From the NCBI GenBank assembly GCA_020726505.1, contig JAHLEZ010000014.1, forward strand, positions 2,294,001 to 2,358,000: a stretch of 64,000 bases of DNA, given 5' to 3'. Origin of the DNA: Leptodontidium sp. MPI-SDFR-AT-0119. Its lineage: Eukaryota; Ascomycota; Leotiomycetes; Helotiales; Leptodontidiaceae. How positions within the stretch are numbered: the first letter of the stretch is position 1; every line of letters begins with the position of its first letter. Made by a program: the position numbers and the translations under genes. Positions 1-10,564 of the stretch are shown here, piece after piece. The notes under the pieces were generated by a model. It was not told the DNA's origin, made no database searches, and saw only the letters and a program-made list of their open reading frames with translations.

Positions 1-909
1 CGACTAAGGGGGGTTCTTGAAAGGATCAAGCATACCCTGACCCACTCAACACTGGTCATAAGAACTGGTAAAAGGTCATGCAGAAGTTTTGAAGTTCATT
101 TCATTGGAGAAGGCAAGACGAAAGGATATTATTGTCATGCGCATTAGGAAAAGGCTTTAGATCCTCAGGTCCGACTTTGACATAAGTCTGAGAAGGCTAT
201 GTTTGGCGCCTCTTACCATAGAACCGCGGATGATGATTGATCTCTTTATCGTGTATCATTTGTCCTTCTTGAACTATTCGCTGAGCATTTGAAAGGGTTT
301 TTGAGCCCGCTTGTTTTATTTTTCGCAGATCCCGAAGAAGCGAATCAGGGAATAATTATATAAAAAGAGCCCAAAAAGATACAACATGAGAAAGATGTTC
401 CAAGTGAGTGATAATTTTAACCAAAAGTAAAGGAAGGAAAAAGAGACAAAAAAGAACATAGAAGAGGGGAAACACAAAGCCGAACCCACTCAACCGGAAC
501 TCGCAACTTAATGCTACCATAGTCAAGTGGGACTGCCTCACCGACTGCACTCGAAAATGACACCCCAATTTTGACTCAAGGTTCAAGGAACGATGGGGGA
601 AAGTCTCTGGGTGGGTTCCGAACCTCTAGGATAACAGCGCAGAACACAATCTGCAACTCATGCCAACACTAAAAAATATCAAACTCAAAACTCAGATCCA
701 GCCTAAATTCACAAACATGAAGCATTACCCAAAGCCATAAAAATATGAGGCAGAGGAGAAGAAGCAAGAGATGAAATGGCGTTGAAATATCATCCCCAAG
801 CGAGCACGTGAGGAACCACTGTTCAAAAAACCAAGACCCGACGTCGGGTCGCCAAGTAATTTCTTTCCCCCTCCTCTCATCTTCATCGTGGAGAGACAAA
901 ATCGACAAG
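1..909. other. Intergenic, no gene recognised
   Basis: I see no convincing coding sequence here. Open frames are short on both strands, have no recognisable domain, and no tRNA-like arm pair is present. The right part should contain the promoter and leader of the acetyltransferase gene whose first exon probably starts at 910. Confidence 0.5.
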
Positions 910-2128
910 ATGTTAATCAATAAGGGAACAAGTTAGTAAAATTTTCCCCTAACATTAAACACAAGAAGCCTATTACGTTTTTTGTTTTCTTTTTGCTTCC
1001 TTGAAAATCCTCGGTTCTCTTTTTTATAATTCTGGGGAAGTTCTGCTCTGCACTCTGAGTTCTTCTGCGTCGCTACATTCATATCCTATCACTTTGGCTT
1101 CTATCAGGTTAGAATATTGGGCACTCTATTTCCAATACTGCTGGGTGCATACTCTATTTTGTTTATCTTTCGAGTCTCTTCAGTTCTGCGTTTCCGTTGT
1201 ATCTGTTCATCCTTTTTTTTTCTCTCCCGGTTCCTAGTCCTGACACAAAACAGCGATCTCAACCTCATCCATTCTCCTCGTCCCCTATGAAGCCTCACAC
1301 GTCCCAACGTACCACGAATGGATGAAAGATGAAGTAAGGTCCCCCTTCCTTCTCTCTCCCCATCCATGCTCTATTTCATCCTTCAAAAAACTAACAATCC
1401 TCCCCGCCCAGCAAATCCAAGTCGAAACCGCCTCCGAGCCACTCACCCTCTCAGAAGAATACGCCATGCAACGCAGCTGGCGCACCGACGTCGACAAATT
1501 AACATTCATCGCTTGTCTCCCTCTCTCCTCCACCTCATCATCACCACCCCGTTCCATCCAGACCCCCCACCAACTCACCCCAGGCATAGCAGACTCACCC
1601 TCCTCTATGATCGGCGACGTGAATCTCTTCCTCACCCCCTCCTCCTCCTCTCCGTCCCCACCATCTTCTCCATCCCAAAACCACAACGGCACCCCCATCC
1701 TCACTCTCATAACCGGCGAAATCGAACTAATGATCGCGCCCCTCCCCCACCGGCGTAAAGGCCACGGCCGTGGCGCCATCCTCGCCTTCCTGACCTACAT
1801 ATCCACACACCTCCCCTCCATCCTTTCCGAATACGCGAGGGGACAGGAACCGCCTCTCAAAGAGGGGGATGTGAGGTTAGAGGGATTGAGGGTTAAGATC
1901 GGGGTTGGGAATGTAGGTAGTTTGGCGCTGTTTAGGAGCTTGGGGTTTGTGGGTAAGGAGGGAAAGGAGGGAAAGGAGGAGCCGAATTATTTTGGGGAGG
2001 TGGAGTTGTGGTTTAAAGGGGAGCTTGGGGAAGATGGGAATGGAGATGTGGTGAGGGAGTTGAGGGAAAGGTGGGGGGTTGAGGGGTACGAGGAGTTGGT
2101 TTATGGTGGAGAGGAGGTGGATATTTGA
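910..2128 (+). CDS. NAT9-like GNAT-family N-acetyltransferase
   Basis: Exons are 910-931, 1254-1333 and 1412-2128 (272 aa, frame closes exactly). The 78-nt intron 1334-1411 starts GTAAGG, has CTAAC at 1391 and ends CAG; it is a multiple of three, so the frame also reads through it. The 22-nt first exon (MLINKGT) is inferred because it restores the usual family start (M-L-x-N...IST...LLVPY); the 322-nt intron after it is long for this locus. Family landmarks are VPTYHEWMKDE, TASEPLTLSEEYAMQ and SWRTDVDKLTFI. The GNAT core carries an acetyl-CoA loop (RRKGHGRGA) and the closing NVGSLALFRSLGF. An Ser/Pro-rich insert separates the two halves. NAT9 proteins act on protein N-termini or tubulin in other eukaryotes; the substrate here is unknown. 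Family call is solid, exon 1 is tentative. Confidence 0.8.
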
Positions 2129-3703
2129 TATTTAGGTAATCTATATCGTACATCAATAACACTTCGTCCTCTAGGCTTGAAAGGGTGCGAAAATCGGAAA
2201 TCCAGCCGGCTTGTGACTACCTACCTAACTAACACGCACTTCCTCACTTACTCATACTCATATACAAGTCTTTATCTTTAATACATACATGCACTATCTA
2301 AACTCCTATTCTCAACTGCAGATATGAATTCCCTTACCCCGAAACTTACATACACACAACCCTTACCAAGTCCCAGCAGCAACGAAGAGACCCTCCCTCG
2401 AACAAATCCGGATTGCGATAGGGTTGCGACCTTCCCGGGAACCTTCTCCGGCATAACTTGCTTGCTTTACATAGACTTCGCCAGGAGGGGCTTCGGGTGG
2501 AATGCATAAGGGAGGACTAGACATGGATACGCCTGAGGAGGCTTTTTTTTATTTATAGCAACGCCGGATCATCTTCTAGTTTACAGGGCATAGGCATGCG
2601 TATCTTAATCTAACAGGCAACTAACTATTAGCGTATATAACACGAACAAGACTTTAGAATTGGAAATGAGGAAATGGAAGGAGGAGTTTAATAAGGCTTG
2701 GGGAAATGGGAAATGGGAAACCGGACATGGGAATACAAGGTTAAGAACACAAGTTGTATCTGCTACAAACATACCAAAGCTAGCCAAATTCGTCTCCGAT
2801 GAAGCGAATTTCTTTCCTACCTATACAATTCACTCTAAAGATCAAAACCAAAGCTTACTTAAACAAGGGCTCGGTTTCCCCTTAAAGTTAATGTTCTGAA
2901 ATGATTTAACGACTTTGAATAGGCTCTTATTCATGGAGCGAAGGCCCCCACCTACCTGAAGAGTTATCGCTTCACCGGAGAAGAATTTGGCTAGCCTCGA
3001 AATCCCAACGTTATCCCTCACTCAACACTCAATACTCGACTCACCTCTCCCAAGTCTCGAGTTCTCACGCGATGTTACCGTACCACCAGCAATAAGAAAG
3101 TAAGCAGTACGCCGGACGCTACCTCACCCTTCAAACACACCCAATCTCATCAAGATCACAGTCACATGTACCCTTCGTACTCCCCAACAGACAAGTCACA
3201 AGTAATTTCTCTTTCTTTTTCAAAGTTCATCATATTTCATTTCCCTGTCATAACGATCGTAACGGCAAAAAGTTGCCTTGCATGTTTTGTCTTTCCATGA
3301 TTCTCATGAAAATAGCCCGTCTTTCTTTCGCCAGCCCCGCCCCGCCATAGTGTGTCCATGTCTATTTATCCATCCCTACGATCCCCCCAAAAATACATAC
3401 AAAACAAGATGTAGACCCGCGAGAAGTTTTTTCTCCTTCGTCGCGAGAGTACAGGTCGGAAAATGAATTGAAGTCAAGACGAAGAGAGTGAAGAAGTCAA
3501 TGTCCAGCAATCCTTAAACATCCCCGGTGGAAATAGAGATTTCCTTTTTGTTGAAAATAGGCTTGCGCCAGGCCAGCATAGCTGTAAGAAGTGAAGAATT
3601 TTTGACCGTATAGTTTTTTGCTCTCTCCTGTTCCAGGTATCCATAATTTCTGGCCCAATATAAGGTAGAGTATGAGGTCCAAGGTAGGAGATTCGACTGA
3701 GAT
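2129..3703. other. Intergenic between convergent genes
   Basis: This is the shared 3' region of the acetyltransferase gene (+) and the DUF1996-WSC gene (-). Frames are short and without recognisable domains. I see no RNA gene or repeat of note. Confidence 0.5.
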
Positions 3704-5549
3704 TTAAGAGTGGTTGTGGAGATGACGGCGGAGATGTCTGTCACGCTTCTTGGATCCACCCTTGGAGTAAACGCTGAGAGTCATACCACCACCGCAGACC
3801 TGCTTGTTATCGCCCTCACATGGCATGTTGCACTTTGCCTCATCAACAGAAGTACTGATGGTGAGAGAGTTGGAGCAGAAGCATTGTCCTCCGTATTCAG
3901 TACCAGCCATGCTGAAACCCTTGCTTTCGCAATAGGCAACACATTTGGTGTTGGTGACTTCATGGTTTCCAATGTTTGCCAACTTGATGCCAGTCATGAC
4001 ACGGTCCTTGGTATCAGCAAAGCAGCCCTTGTATGACCAGCCTGGAGCCACAGCGGACCCAGAAGTTGCCTTGGGTGGGTCGACAGTAACAGTGGTCCAC
4101 TCAGTGGCACTCTCGGTAACGTAACTGGTGACCAAGGTGTTGCTTCCACCGCCACCTGGAGCTGGGGCAACAGGCGTGAGAGCAGAGGTTGGTGGAACCT
4201 CTGCGGGCGATGAGGGAAGAGGAGCAGCAGCAATCTTGGTTGGCTTTGGGGTAGCGACGGGTTGAGCAGCATTCGTCTTGGAGGTTGGTGGAGGTGCAGC
4301 AGCAGTGGTCTTTGGTGTAGGAGTAGTCTTCGGAGTGGCAGCAACTGGAGCGGCAGCATTTGAGGTTGCAACAGGCGTAGGAGCAGGAGCGGGAGCTGGT
4401 GAAGCATCGACACCCCACTTGCCAATTGGGTTGTTACCGGGAAGTTTGTCCAAAACACCATCGATGACCTCCTTGACGGCGCTTTCGATGTTGCAAGATG
4501 TAGAGGGGTCGTTCAATCCACCGATGAGACCAGGGCACTTGTCCATACCAGCGCTACCAGCATCACAGTTGTCGATGATTTGTTGAAGAGTCTTGGGGTC
4601 CCATCCGTTGAGGAAATCGGCGTGGAGACTGTATCCAGTTGGGTCACCATTGGAGAGAACAAATGGTTGCTTGCCCTGGCCTGGGGTCCAGCGGTCTTGA
4701 AACTTGGGGGTGTTCCAGTAAACTTCGTAGAACATGTGGGGGACGTGCTTCCATCCGGCTGGGCATTTACCATTGGTAGGGTAATCCATGTTCTCCTTGT
4801 AGTTCTGGACGCCCTTGGCGGGGTTGTAGCAAGAAGGAAGGTGGATGTCGGCGCGAAGAGGAGAGGCATAACCATCGCAGTTCTTGTCGGGGAAACCAGT
4901 ACCTGATCCTCCATTTCCTGGGTCCTGGATACCAACACCATTGAGACCGTTGGAGTTCTTTGGGTACAGAGGATCATTGTCGTTGGATCGAGGGCAGGTC
5001 CATTGGATTGCTTGGATGGCACCATCAGAGTGGTCGATGATCTGCTTTCCACCAGTGGCAGGAGGGGTGCGGGCGCTTGGGTTACCAGTGAAGACACGAA
5101 GTCCTTCGGGGAATGCTTCGATCTTATCAGTAGTAGCGTCAAAGCTGACCACAGATTAGCATTGATCGACAGTGCACGTGTGAATGAATGACTTACAAGT
5201 AGTAGACGTTCATGTAGAACATTTCGACGGGCTCAAGCTTGCCAGTCTTTGGGTCTTGGAAGTACAAAGCTGGGGTCCAGTAGTTACTCTTGTCATTCTT
5301 GACCAGGGAAGAAGTACAGGTAGACTTGAGGGACTGGTCGTCGGTCATGCTCAAAGCGAACGCGTTCCCACCTTGGACAGCGTGAACATGGCCAGAAGGA
5401 CCACCGGGGTTGACAATGGGGTCCATGCGGCCCATGACAAGAGGACCCTTGCCATAGAAATGGTTGACTGCGAATGTACGCTGGTTGGCAGAGTAAGCAG
5501 AAGCAGATGCGGCGCAAAGGGCCAAGAGAGCTGTCTTTGAGAATTGCAT
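3704..5549 (-). CDS. Secreted DUF1996-WSC domain protein
   Basis: Exons are 5549-5197 and 5144-3704, joined over a 52-nt intron (GTAAGT..GCTAAT..CAG), giving 597 aa. Residues 1-18 (MQFSKTALLALCAASASA) form a signal peptide. DUF1996 follows from about residue 30 to 270, with the family signatures MDPIVNPGGPSGHVHAV, NYWTPALYF and the conserved HxDF segment (YSLHADFLNGWD). A Pro/Thr/Ala-rich linker (about 365-480), probably O-glycosylated, leads to one WSC domain (about 486-580, starting GWSYKGCFADT, with its set of cysteines). The C-terminus is basic and His-rich (KKRDRHLRRHLHNHS), with no GPI signal, so the protein is likely released or wall-bound. WSC domains bind wall polysaccharide; the role of DUF1996 is unproven. 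Likely extracellular carbohydrate-related protein. Confidence 0.9.
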
Positions 5550-6129
5550 GTTTGCAAAGAAGGGATTGGGTTTTATTGCTTGGAAGGTATTTGTACGTGA
5601 AGTAGAAGTTCGGTCTGAATAGAAAGTATCGCCGGGAGTACTGAGTCGTCGCTGCTGGTGGTTGGAATGACTGAATTGCTGAATAGCTGTCGAAGCCGGA
5701 ATGATTCAGGAGGGAGGAATGAATGATTGGAAGACGCGTGTTGTTGAGTGTGAAAAGAGAGAGGGAGTTCTTTGACTCGATCGAAGTGTTGTTGCGTGGG
5801 TTGAATGAAGGAATGGAAGAGTCCGTATCAACAGACAAAGCAGGAAGGAATGGCAGCGGCGAACTGAAGGAGTGTGAAGTACAAGAGTACAGCAGAGAAA
5901 CGGAACACGTCGAGTGCGGTGGGAGATCGAAATCGAAATCGCGGTGGGAAGCCAAGAAAAAAGAGGTTGAAGAGGATGGGAAGGGAGGGGGACTTATAGA
6001 TTGGCAGAAGTGAGGGCGGGCGGGCAGGCGGGCGGTTGAGGCCCGTTCGGTAGGGCGACTAGGTACGAAGTATTTTGGCTTGACATTGACTCTTTTGCGT
6101 GCAGAAGGCGCTAGCGACTAGGTTGGCTG

Positions 6130-6149
6130 CACTCACTCACTCACTCACT
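6130..6149. repeat. (CACT)n microsatellite
   Basis: About five consecutive CACT units lie in the long gene-poor stretch. Nothing indicates a function. Confidence 0.8.
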
Positions 6150-6566
6150 TACTTTGCACTTGGACCTGGACCTGGACTTCACTTTTGCTCGCTTGGAGAC
6201 ATCCATGCCAAGGAGACAGGACGGGAAGGGAAGGGAAGGAGTGAAGGAAGGGAATGGGAATGCAGGGCGGCTCGCCCGAAGAGGCATGGCATTTCCTGAC
6301 GGTGAAAACATGGGACGAACAGCCAGCCCTTCTCGGAGGTAGGAAGCAGCACATTTGCCCAGGGGTACAGTACAGTACAGTAACATCATATCACATCACA
6401 GATAAGGATACCTTGCAGGGCAGACGACAGAGGTGGACACACGGGAAGAGAGGAGACCAGAGGAGAGGAGGCGGATCTGTGCCAGGGCGAGCAAGGCAGT
6501 CAGTTAACTTACCGCTACTGCAAGCCACCGTCGTCGATACTGGGTTATGTATGGATCTATCTGGCT

Positions 6567-6600
6567 GTGGTGTGTGTGTGTGTCTGTGTTGTGTGTGTTG
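6567..6600. repeat. GT-rich microsatellite
   Basis: Imperfect alternating GT/TG run, interrupted by a few other bases. Confidence 0.8.
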
Positions 6601-8072
6601 GTTGGTGTTGTCGTCGTCCGAAAATGCAAGCCAAGCTGGCCAAGCCGACGGGAGTACCTGAGCAAGGTTGGACCGCGTGTTTCGCAAGCTGCCAGCCACT
6701 GCCAGCCACTGCCAACCGAACCATTCACATTCGGGGAAAGGCGCAGGGAGGGGGGGGGGGGCAAGCGGCGTCTGTCTGCACTCCTTGGGGGGCGTTGCTA
6801 ATATAACTTTCTTTATCCCTCGTCCTCCTCCTATCCGATCCCCAGTCTGTTCTGTTCTGTTCTGTTTTGTTCCGTTCCGTTTCGAAGGATGATGCACCTT
6901 ATCGCTAACCCTTATCCTTGCCCTTGCTAGGTAAATTTACCTCGCCTTGTCTTGCTCCCCCCCCACTGTGGGTTGGAAGAGTTGATAGCATGGCATGGCA
7001 TGGGCCAGGCTCGAAGATCCAAACGGGGAAACAATTCTAATCACACGTCAGTCGAGAAAGCCTCATCCGGCATCTGCCACGCACTCACGCCACTCAGTAT
7101 TTTCTTATTATGATGAGTTTTCAGCGTTGTTGTCCATGTCTCTGTCTGTCTGTCTCCCTGAATCATATCTAGCTGCAAAGCCAGCGCTTCAGACTCGAAC
7201 ATCATCACTCCCTTTACTGTTACCAACCTCCAACATTTATTTACATCATAGCGGACGACCAGAAGCACAGCCAGGCAGGACGCACAGCTCAGGAGAGTCC
7301 GTCCGGGGCTTACAGTAGCACCGTGCAGCAATACCAGATTTCCAGGTAACAATGATAATTGTTATCTATCTATATCTGGCGTTCCGTATATACTTACAGT
7401 ACATACCTACTCAAATGATACATCCTCCGCTGCACTGCAACTCTGGATATGCAGTGATTACCTCAGGTACGCAGTCTGTACTCCTGCAGGTCCAGCACAC
7501 ACTGCACAGCGCAGCAAGTTGACCACCTCAAAAAAGAAGACCAATAGAAAACAAAAGAAGGGAGTCCTTTCTCAATTCAACCCATTTCGCATTCCGTCCT
7601 TCCAAAAGGTGCAGGAAGGAATTCAATTGAACTGAGCCAACACGACTTACCCGTACGTACTATTGGCGAATTCCGCAATTGATTCCATTTCTTGACGAGT
7701 ACAGGGTCACTGGAAGGAAGATTGCGACCCCCACCTCACCCACGTCAGATTCGAAGGATCGAGAGAGAGGCTGAATCATTGAATCCTCCATAACCAAACC
7801 AACAAACCCATTTCCGAGAACTAAACACAAACATAATCTCCTTCTCTTCTATCACATCTGCCCCCCTTCACCCAACTGAGGTGCCTCTCCCTCAACCTCA
7901 ACCCATGAAGTCATGAAACGAAGCCAAAAACAATTGCAGGTGCAGGCGCACCCGCATCTATCGAATCGGATTCCGATAAGGATTCCCGTACTGTACAGTA
8001 CCTGCATACGCTTATCAGCCCATCTGTCTCCTTCCGGACGTGAAAGATCTGCGCCACTAGGGAAAAGAAAAA

Positions 8073-8120
8073 GGCCACAGCTAAATGGCCATACGCAAAT
8101 TGCTAAATGGCCATACGCTA
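8073..8120 (+). repeat. Left terminal inverted repeat of the 553-bp element
   Basis: Forty-eight bases identical to the reverse complement of 8578-8625. It contains two direct copies of GCTAAATGGCCATACGC, which could be paired transposase binding sites. Confidence 0.93.
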
Positions 8121-8176
8121 AGCAAGCGAGCGAAAGTGAAGAGTGCATTTATCACCACCAAAATTTATATGAATAA

Positions 8177-8383
8177 CTATGTACAGTGCATAACTGGGAC
8201 TAATTCCAACTCATCAAAATCGTCATCTGCTTCAAAGTCTGCATCTTGGGTATATACCTCAACCCCCCCAACAACCTCCCTCTGCATTGTAGCCGCAATG
8301 CGCCTAGCATGGAGCAAATCTAATAGCAATATCACTATAAACTGCTGCCGGGGGCGCGAGGCCGCAAGGTTAAGGATCGGAAG
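8177..8383 (-). pseudogene. Possible transposase-tail remnant inside the element
   Basis: A start-less frame of 68 codons on the minus strand ends at a TAG (8179-8177) inside the element. Its translation contains LLHARRIAATMQREVVGGVE followed by a very acidic end (ADDDFDELELVPVMHCT). It reads like the C-terminal tail of a protein and would be the retained 3' end of the parent element's gene if the element is an internal deletion derivative. I cannot assign it to a transposase family. Confidence 0.35.
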
Positions 8384-8577
8384 TCATACTGGTAGTAGTA
8401 GTAGTGGTACGTTAAGGTGTTTCCTCAGGTAGTTTGGAATAGCTTCATTTTTGATTCCCAGGGGTAATTACGTAATTATGAATATTTATGATTTGCATCA
8501 GTGGCCCCTGCCACGCAGTACAAATTAGTATGGCACAGCGAGGTTGATAAATGACACCCGCCAAGTCAATAAAATTT

Positions 8578-8625
8578 TAGCGTATGGCCATTTAGCAATT
8601 TGCGTATGGCCATTTAGCTGTGGCC
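8578..8625 (-). repeat. Right terminal inverted repeat of the 553-bp element
   Basis: Exact inverted copy of 8073-8120, followed immediately by the second copy of the 8-bp target duplication. Confidence 0.93.
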
Positions 8626-8633
8626 AAGAAAAA

Positions 8634-10564
8634 TGTCCCTGCCCCTTGAAGTCGAGGGTTAACCTTGCCCCTCTTTTGATTACCTGACAGAGCGTTCCTG
8701 AACCGACAATCCGGATAGTTCCTGGCGGGGGTTTTGATCTAGAACATGCCTAATAACTGTGGTCCTCTACCGCACCCAGCCCCATTTTAGACTTGCTAGG
8801 TGCTGATCAGGAAGAGTTCCCGCCCTGTGTGCCCTGTTTGCCCTGTAGAAAGGTGGAACGTTCATTGAGTTCAGCCTACCTAGGCCTAGGCCAACCCACG
8901 ATAACTTATCACTCAGAAGCCAAACTACTGCACTGCAACTGCAGACAGAAGTGGAGTTTGCCCAGGCGCAGAGTTTGCACAGAGTCTTCACAAAGCATGC
9001 ATAAGTCTCTCCCGTCTTGAACGTGAGCATGTGAAGGAGGAGGGTTGCTATCGATAGTGATTCGCTTGGAAGTCTTCCCAGTGAGTTTAACTTTTCGGAC
9101 CGTGTGGGTTTGAAGAGCTTCGGAAGGGAGATTAACTCGGTGCAACTCGAAAGACTCTGCCTATCCTCAGAACTTTCATGTCTTTCCGTCCGAAGGCTCC
9201 GCTGGGCTGGTCGGATCATAACCAGGTAAGCTAGATTCATGTCACTGCTCAGAATTTGACGTGAGGGGGATCTTCAGAAGTCAAATGTACCCGTCCGGAC
9301 TCGGGACGCTTGGTCGAAGATGACAAGTGCTCCAGACCTCTTGATCGACGAGAATCGACAAGTCAACCCCCTCATTACCAAGAACTACTCAAGACCTCCC
9401 TCATCTGAGTCTTTCTCTTACGAAATAGAACTCCTAACTTACGGGACGAATGAAGATAAATTAAATCGACACGAAACGAAACGGAACAAAAGAAAATAAA
9501 GGAAAGGAAAGAAACGACCCAAATCTCCGATTCTTCCGTGCCAGCACAACATCTCACAGAAATCTAGATATCTGGTCACATCACAACACAACACATTACA
9601 CTTACGAAAGAACCCAGCAGCACAAACATCGTCATAGAAGTTCCACTATCCGTAGTAACGCCTACCTAGCCTATCCCACCTATCTTACCAATAACACAAT
9701 AGAAACATACCACACTGTAAAACTAAGGGCAACCAACTGCCGTACACCATCCCCCATCTCCCATCGAAACAAGCCACAGCTACACGCCTTGATTCGCTAC
9801 CCCCATCCCACTCACTTACTCACTCATTCCCATTCTTTAATCCGATCATCTCCATTTGACAGATCCTAACTGAGTCCATCCTATCCAACGATCGTTCAGT
9901 CCAGGTCGTTGCACAGCGACACGCCTACCTTTCCCTCGTGGGGGTGTAGTGCTTGCAAAAGGGGTCTATTGGATAGGAGCGCATCTTACCCCTGAGATCG
10001 CTTCCTGCTGCCTGCCCTCCCCTCCCCTCCCTTGCCTGAGTGGAGCGGAGCGGCTGCTTGGCGCTTCCACCCCAATTGCTCTCTGTGAGAATCATGTGAT
10101 TGTGACCGCGATGCAGTGGTTGAGATGCGAGATGCTGTTTTTGGGTGTTGAGGATGAGGATTCGAATGCAAGCGCCTTCCCTTGGGGAATGCCTTTTTGG
10201 AATCCCATTTTTGGATATCCGGGTGAGATTGTCCATTTTTGGAATCTCCTGCAGTCGGTCAGGGGAATGGGAATGCAAATGCAATGGTCTGCGGGGATGG
10301 GTAAAAGTGAAAGTCGCAAAATCCAATTCGGGACTTTCAGCGGCAGCGGCAGGGCCAGGGGGGCGGCCTCGCATCCATCCATCACTCCCTGGCGATAAGC
10401 GATAAGAAAATTCGCATGGGTGAGGTTTTATCGGGCTTTCAACATCACCCCTCACTGCAACCCCTCCCTCCTCAACCATCAGCACAAACAACTGACAAGG
10501 GAGAATTCCACACTCTTCCTGTCTCCTCTCCTCTCCTCTCCTCTCACGTCCTATCCCTGCCACA
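8634..10564. other. Intergenic, promoter region of the CobW gene
   Basis: No gene is supported. The longest frame (9925-10632, minus) is antisense across the promoter and the start of the CobW gene and has no domain. The last part is pyrimidine-rich on the plus strand, with CTCCT repeats near 10530-10550, typical of a fungal leader just before a start codon. Confidence 0.5.

Larger units (their letters stand above)
5550..8072. other. Promoter of the DUF1996-WSC gene and gene-poor low-complexity DNA
   Basis: The left part is leader and promoter of the minus-strand gene. The remainder holds no supported gene but many simple repeats: a CACT tract near 6130-6149, GT-rich DNA at 6567-6600, a 12-nt G run at 6750-6761, TTCTG repeats near 6846-6870 and short TACAG repeats near 6367-6380. 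Open frames in it are short, repeat-driven and lack domains. Confidence 0.5.
8065..8633. mobile_element. Non-autonomous DNA transposon, 8-bp TSD (hAT- or MULE-like)
   Basis: The body is 8073-8625 (553 bp). Its first 48 bases (8073-8120, beginning GGCCACAGCTAAATGG) are the exact reverse complement of its last 48 (8578-8625). It is flanked on both sides by the same 8-mer, AAGAAAAA (8065-8072 and 8626-8633), a perfect target-site duplication. Each inverted repeat carries the subunit GCTAAATGGCCATACGC twice. An 8-bp duplication fits the hAT superfamily; long inverted repeats also occur in Mutator-like elements, which usually duplicate 9 bp. No full transposase is present, so the copy is non-autonomous. 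Perfect ends and duplication suggest a recent insertion. Superfamily is inference; the element itself is seen directly. Confidence 0.9.
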
